Positions 15,855 through 17,672 of a stretch of 17,672 bases of DNA are shown piece by piece. Both the position numbers and the translations under genes were made by a program. How positions within the stretch are numbered: the stretch's first letter is position 1; the number at the start of each line of letters is the position of its first letter. The stretch comes from Conexibacter sp. Lineage in GTDB: Bacteria; Actinomycetota; Thermoleophilia; Solirubrobacterales; Solirubrobacteraceae. Under the pieces are notes generated by a model that was not told the origin of the DNA, ran no database searches, and saw nothing but the letters and a program-made list of their open reading frames with translations. Location of the stretch: assembly GCA_025964295.1 (NCBI GenBank), contig JAOPZD010000249.1, forward strand, positions 1 to 17,672, read 5' to 3'.

Positions 15855-15882
15855 CGTCCGCCGCTTGGTTCTTTCGCGGACG
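15855..15882 (+). promoter_or_regulatory. leader hairpin 2 of the helicase gene
   Basis: CGTCCGC (15855-15861) pairs with GCGGACG (15876-15882) around a 14-base loop that is pyrimidine-rich. It ends 25 bases before the helicase ATG. It could be a folded control element, but no known riboswitch class is recognised. Confidence 0.4.
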
Positions 15883-15907
15883 CTTCTCACGTAGAGCGAG
15901 CCGTTTC

Positions 15908-17672
15908 ATGGCTGATCCCACGACGCCGGCCGTCGAGGCCGCATCCGTACCTGACCCCACCCTCGTCGCAAAGGCTGAGGCGTTCACCCGTGAGCGCTTT
16001 CTGCACGAGGGCGAGGACCTCGCCGTCGCCCTGGCGCCGGGTGGCGCCCGCCGCCGCGCGCTCGACGCCGCGCTGGCCGAGATCGAGCGCGGGGAGAAGG
16101 TCCCCTCGACGAAGTGGCGGCGCCGCTACGCGCTGCTGCTCGGGCTCGAGCGCGTGCTGTCGGAGGACGAGCCCGTCCTGGCCGACGGCACGATGCTCAA
16201 CCCGCATCAGGTCGACGCGCTGTCGGGCACGCTCGTCGCGCTGCTGGCCTCGACGCAGAAGGGCGCCAACGGCAACGGCGCGGCGGCGGAGGCCGCGGCG
16301 CCGGTCCTGGCCGTGGAGGAGGCGCCGGTCGCCGACGAGCCCGAGCCGGCGGTCGCCGAGGCCGAGCCGGACGAGCCGGAGGAGCCGGACGTCGACGACG
16401 ACGACGAGGACGACGAGCCCGAGGACCGCACGCCGGTCGACGTCGAGATCGAGGGCCTCGACGACGACGACGAGGACGACGAGCCCGACGAGCCGGCCGA
16501 GGAGGAGTCCTACGACGACGACGCCGACGAGGACGTCGACGAGGACATCGAGGAGGGCGCGGCCGACGACCCCAACGCGGGCAAGCGCTTCTGGTTCGAG
16601 CACGCCACGGGCGCCGGCAAGACCGTCGCCGCGATGGGCTTCGTGGAGGCGACCCGCACCGGCGGCGTCCTGATCCTCACCCACCGCCGCAACCTGGTCG
16701 ACCAGTTCCTCGGCGAGCTGCACACGCGCGGCTACGGCAAGCGCGAGTCGCCGCCGCTGCTGGACGGCGAGGGCACCGGTCGCGTCGACGGCCCCGTCAC
16801 GGTCGAGACCTACCAGTGGTTCGTCCGCAACGCCGGCCGCATCTCCGACGCCTACACGATCGTCATCTGCGACGAGGCGCACACCGCGCTGGGCGAGAAG
16901 ACCTCCGCCGCGATCCGCGCCTGGACCGGCCCCATCTTCGTCGGCATGACCGCGACGGGCGCGCTGATCGCCCGCCACGTCACCGACCTCTTCCCGACCC
17001 AGACCTCGCGCTTCGACCTCGCGCAGGCCGCGCGCCGCGGCGTCATCGCCCCGCTGCGGTCGATCCGGATCCCGCCGGGCCCCGGCGTGCGCACGATCGC
17101 CAAGGTGCCGCTGCGCAAGGGCGAGGTCGACGTCGAGTTCGACCAGGAGATGCTGGCCGAGCTGCTGGACCAGCTGCCGTTCAACCTGGCCATCGCCGAC
17201 CTGTACAAGACGCGCTTCAACGGCGTGCCCGGCGTGGTCTACGCCGCCGGCGTGCGCCACGCGATGAACGTCGCCGAGGCCTTCCGGCAGGAGGGCATCA
17301 AGGCGATGGGCGTCTCGGGCGAGACGCCCAAGCGCGAGCTGGCCGAGATCCTGGCCCGCTACGAGCGCGGCGAGATCGACGTCTTGGTCAACGCCCAGCT
17401 GCTCGCCGAGGGCTGGAACTCGCCGCGCGCGACCATCTGCATGCACCTGGCGCCCACGGCGTCCAAGCGCATCTACCAGCAGCGCGTCGGCCGCGTGACG
17501 CGCCGGCATCCCGGCAAGGAGTCGGGCATCGTCGTCGACTTCGTCCATCCCGCGACGCGGCACGACGACCCGGTCGTCACGCTCCACTCGCTGCTGGACC
17601 GCGACGTCTACCGCGGCGGCGCGATCGTCGTCGGCCCCGTGCGGCGCGGCCGCGGCCGGCGCGTGCGCGTCG
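15908..17672 (+). CDS. DEAH-box superfamily 2 helicase with acidic insert, 3' end outside the window
   Basis: The frame is open from ATG 15908 to the window end (588 codons). After a conserved-looking N-terminal part comes a Q-motif-like helix (NPHQVDAL, 98-105), an acidic low-complexity segment (about 118-222), then Walker A HATGAGKT (232-239), the DEAH box 322-325, MTAT (347-350), LAEGWNSP (499-506) and the arginine-finger motif QQRVGRVTRR (524-533). This motif set fits the RadD/SSL2-like SF2 helicases that use ATP to move on nucleic acid; the exact role (DNA repair, RNA, other) is not shown. An in-frame ATG at 15776 would add 44 Arg-rich residues, but their third-position GC is only about 65 percent, so I prefer 15908. 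The Shine-Dalgarno sequence is weak (GAGCGAG). Confidence 0.9.
   Translation, partial: MADPTTPAVEAASVPDPTLVAKAEAFTRERFLHEGEDLAVALAPGGARRRALDAALAEIERGEKVPSTKWRRRYALLLGLERVLSEDEPVLADGTMLNPHQVDALSGTLVALLASTQKGANGNGAAAEAAAPVLAVEEAPVADEPEPAVAEAEPDEPEEPDVDDDDEDDEPEDRTPVDVEIEGLDDDDEDDEPDEPAEEESYDDDADEDVDEDIEEGAADDPNAGKRFWFEHATGAGKTVAAMGFVEATRTGGVLILTHRRNLVDQFLGELHTRGYGKRESPPLLDGEGTGRVDGPVTVETYQWFVRNAGRISDAYTIVICDEAHTALGEKTSAAIRAWTGPIFVGMTATGALIARHVTDLFPTQTSRFDLAQAARRGVIAPLRSIRIPPGPGVRTIAKVPLRKGEVDVEFDQEMLAELLDQLPFNLAIADLYKTRFNGVPGVVYAAGVRHAMNVAEAFRQEGIKAMGVSGETPKRELAEILARYERGEIDVLVNAQLLAEGWNSPRATICMHLAPTASKRIYQQRVGRVTRRHPGKESGIVVDFVHPATRHDDPVVTLHSLLDRDVYRGGAIVVGPVRRGRGRRVRV
16392..16422 (+). repeat. 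31-base direct repeat in the helicase acidic segment, copy 1
   Basis: An exact 31-base stretch made of GAC/GAG-type triplets that recurs at 16458-16488, 66 bases (22 codons) later, in the same reading frame. It encodes the core DDDDEDDEP. Confidence 0.85.
16458..16488 (+). repeat. 31-base direct repeat in the helicase acidic segment, copy 2
   Basis: Identical to 16392-16422. The 22-codon offset keeps the frame, so it reads as a tandem duplication, now diverged between the copies. Further copies could be gained or lost without breaking the gene. Confidence 0.85.

Noticed and set aside
15776..15907. N-terminal extension of the helicase from an in-frame ATG at 15776
   Set aside because: The 44 added codons have only about 65 percent GC at third positions against over 90 percent in real genes here, the peptide is Arg-rich, and the ATG overlaps the promoter-like hexamers.

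Overview
This is a GC-rich chromosomal segment (third codon positions almost all G or C in real genes) with short or overlapping gene junctions, many GTG starts and few strong Shine-Dalgarno sites. The protein styles (Opp-type lipoprotein with a Ser-rich linker, compact nitroreductase, Rcp1-like receiver, helicase with a long acidic insert) suggest a high-GC actinobacterium, perhaps of the Thermoleophilia/Solirubrobacterales. That placement is an inference from sequence style, not from a marker gene. I see no integrase, transposase, CRISPR array, phage gene or toxin-antitoxin pair, so most of the window looks like ordinary chromosome.

Layout. 1-1400 (+): the 3' part of a HAMP/histidine kinase gene and an overlapping single-domain response regulator, followed by tRNA-Arg(CCT) at 1421-1494. 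1495-2812 (-): an alpha/beta hydrolase followed by two tiny two-helix membrane proteins that overlap by ATGA. 2813-3133: a divergent intergenic region with several short dyads and a credible promoter reading right. 3235-9269 (+): a complete peptide-type ABC importer in the order permease C, lipoprotein binding protein, permease B, ATPase D, ATPase F. The binding-protein gene is bracketed by two strong hairpins. 9270-9677 (+): a YbaK/EbsC-type tRNA-editing protein that begins on the codon right after the oppF-like stop, in the same frame. 15725-9680 (-): a compact seven-gene run of membrane thioredoxin, GalT-like nucleotidyltransferase, AEC transporter, D-aminoacyl-tRNA deacylase, unknown acidic-tailed protein, nitroreductase and Kup potassium transporter. 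15726-15907: a divergent intergenic region with promoter-like hexamers and two hairpins. 15908-end (+): a superfamily 2 DEAH helicase, cut by the window edge, whose nucleotide-binding fold is interrupted by a roughly 105-residue acidic segment.

How the genes work together. The five opp-like genes encode one membrane machine: a lipid-anchored binding protein, two permeases and two ATPases, importing peptides or a similar small solute. The kinase and receiver form a signalling pair whose input domain lies outside the window. YbaK and DTD both remove wrong amino acids from tRNA but are on opposite strands in separate units. The seven-gene minus-strand run looks co-transcribed by spacing, but its members do not form one obvious pathway.

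No clear new system is visible. The points most worth a second look are the helicase insert, the hairpin-bracketed binding-protein gene with the small ORF at the head of its operon, the in-frame TAG between oppF and ybaK, and the pair of tiny membrane proteins.
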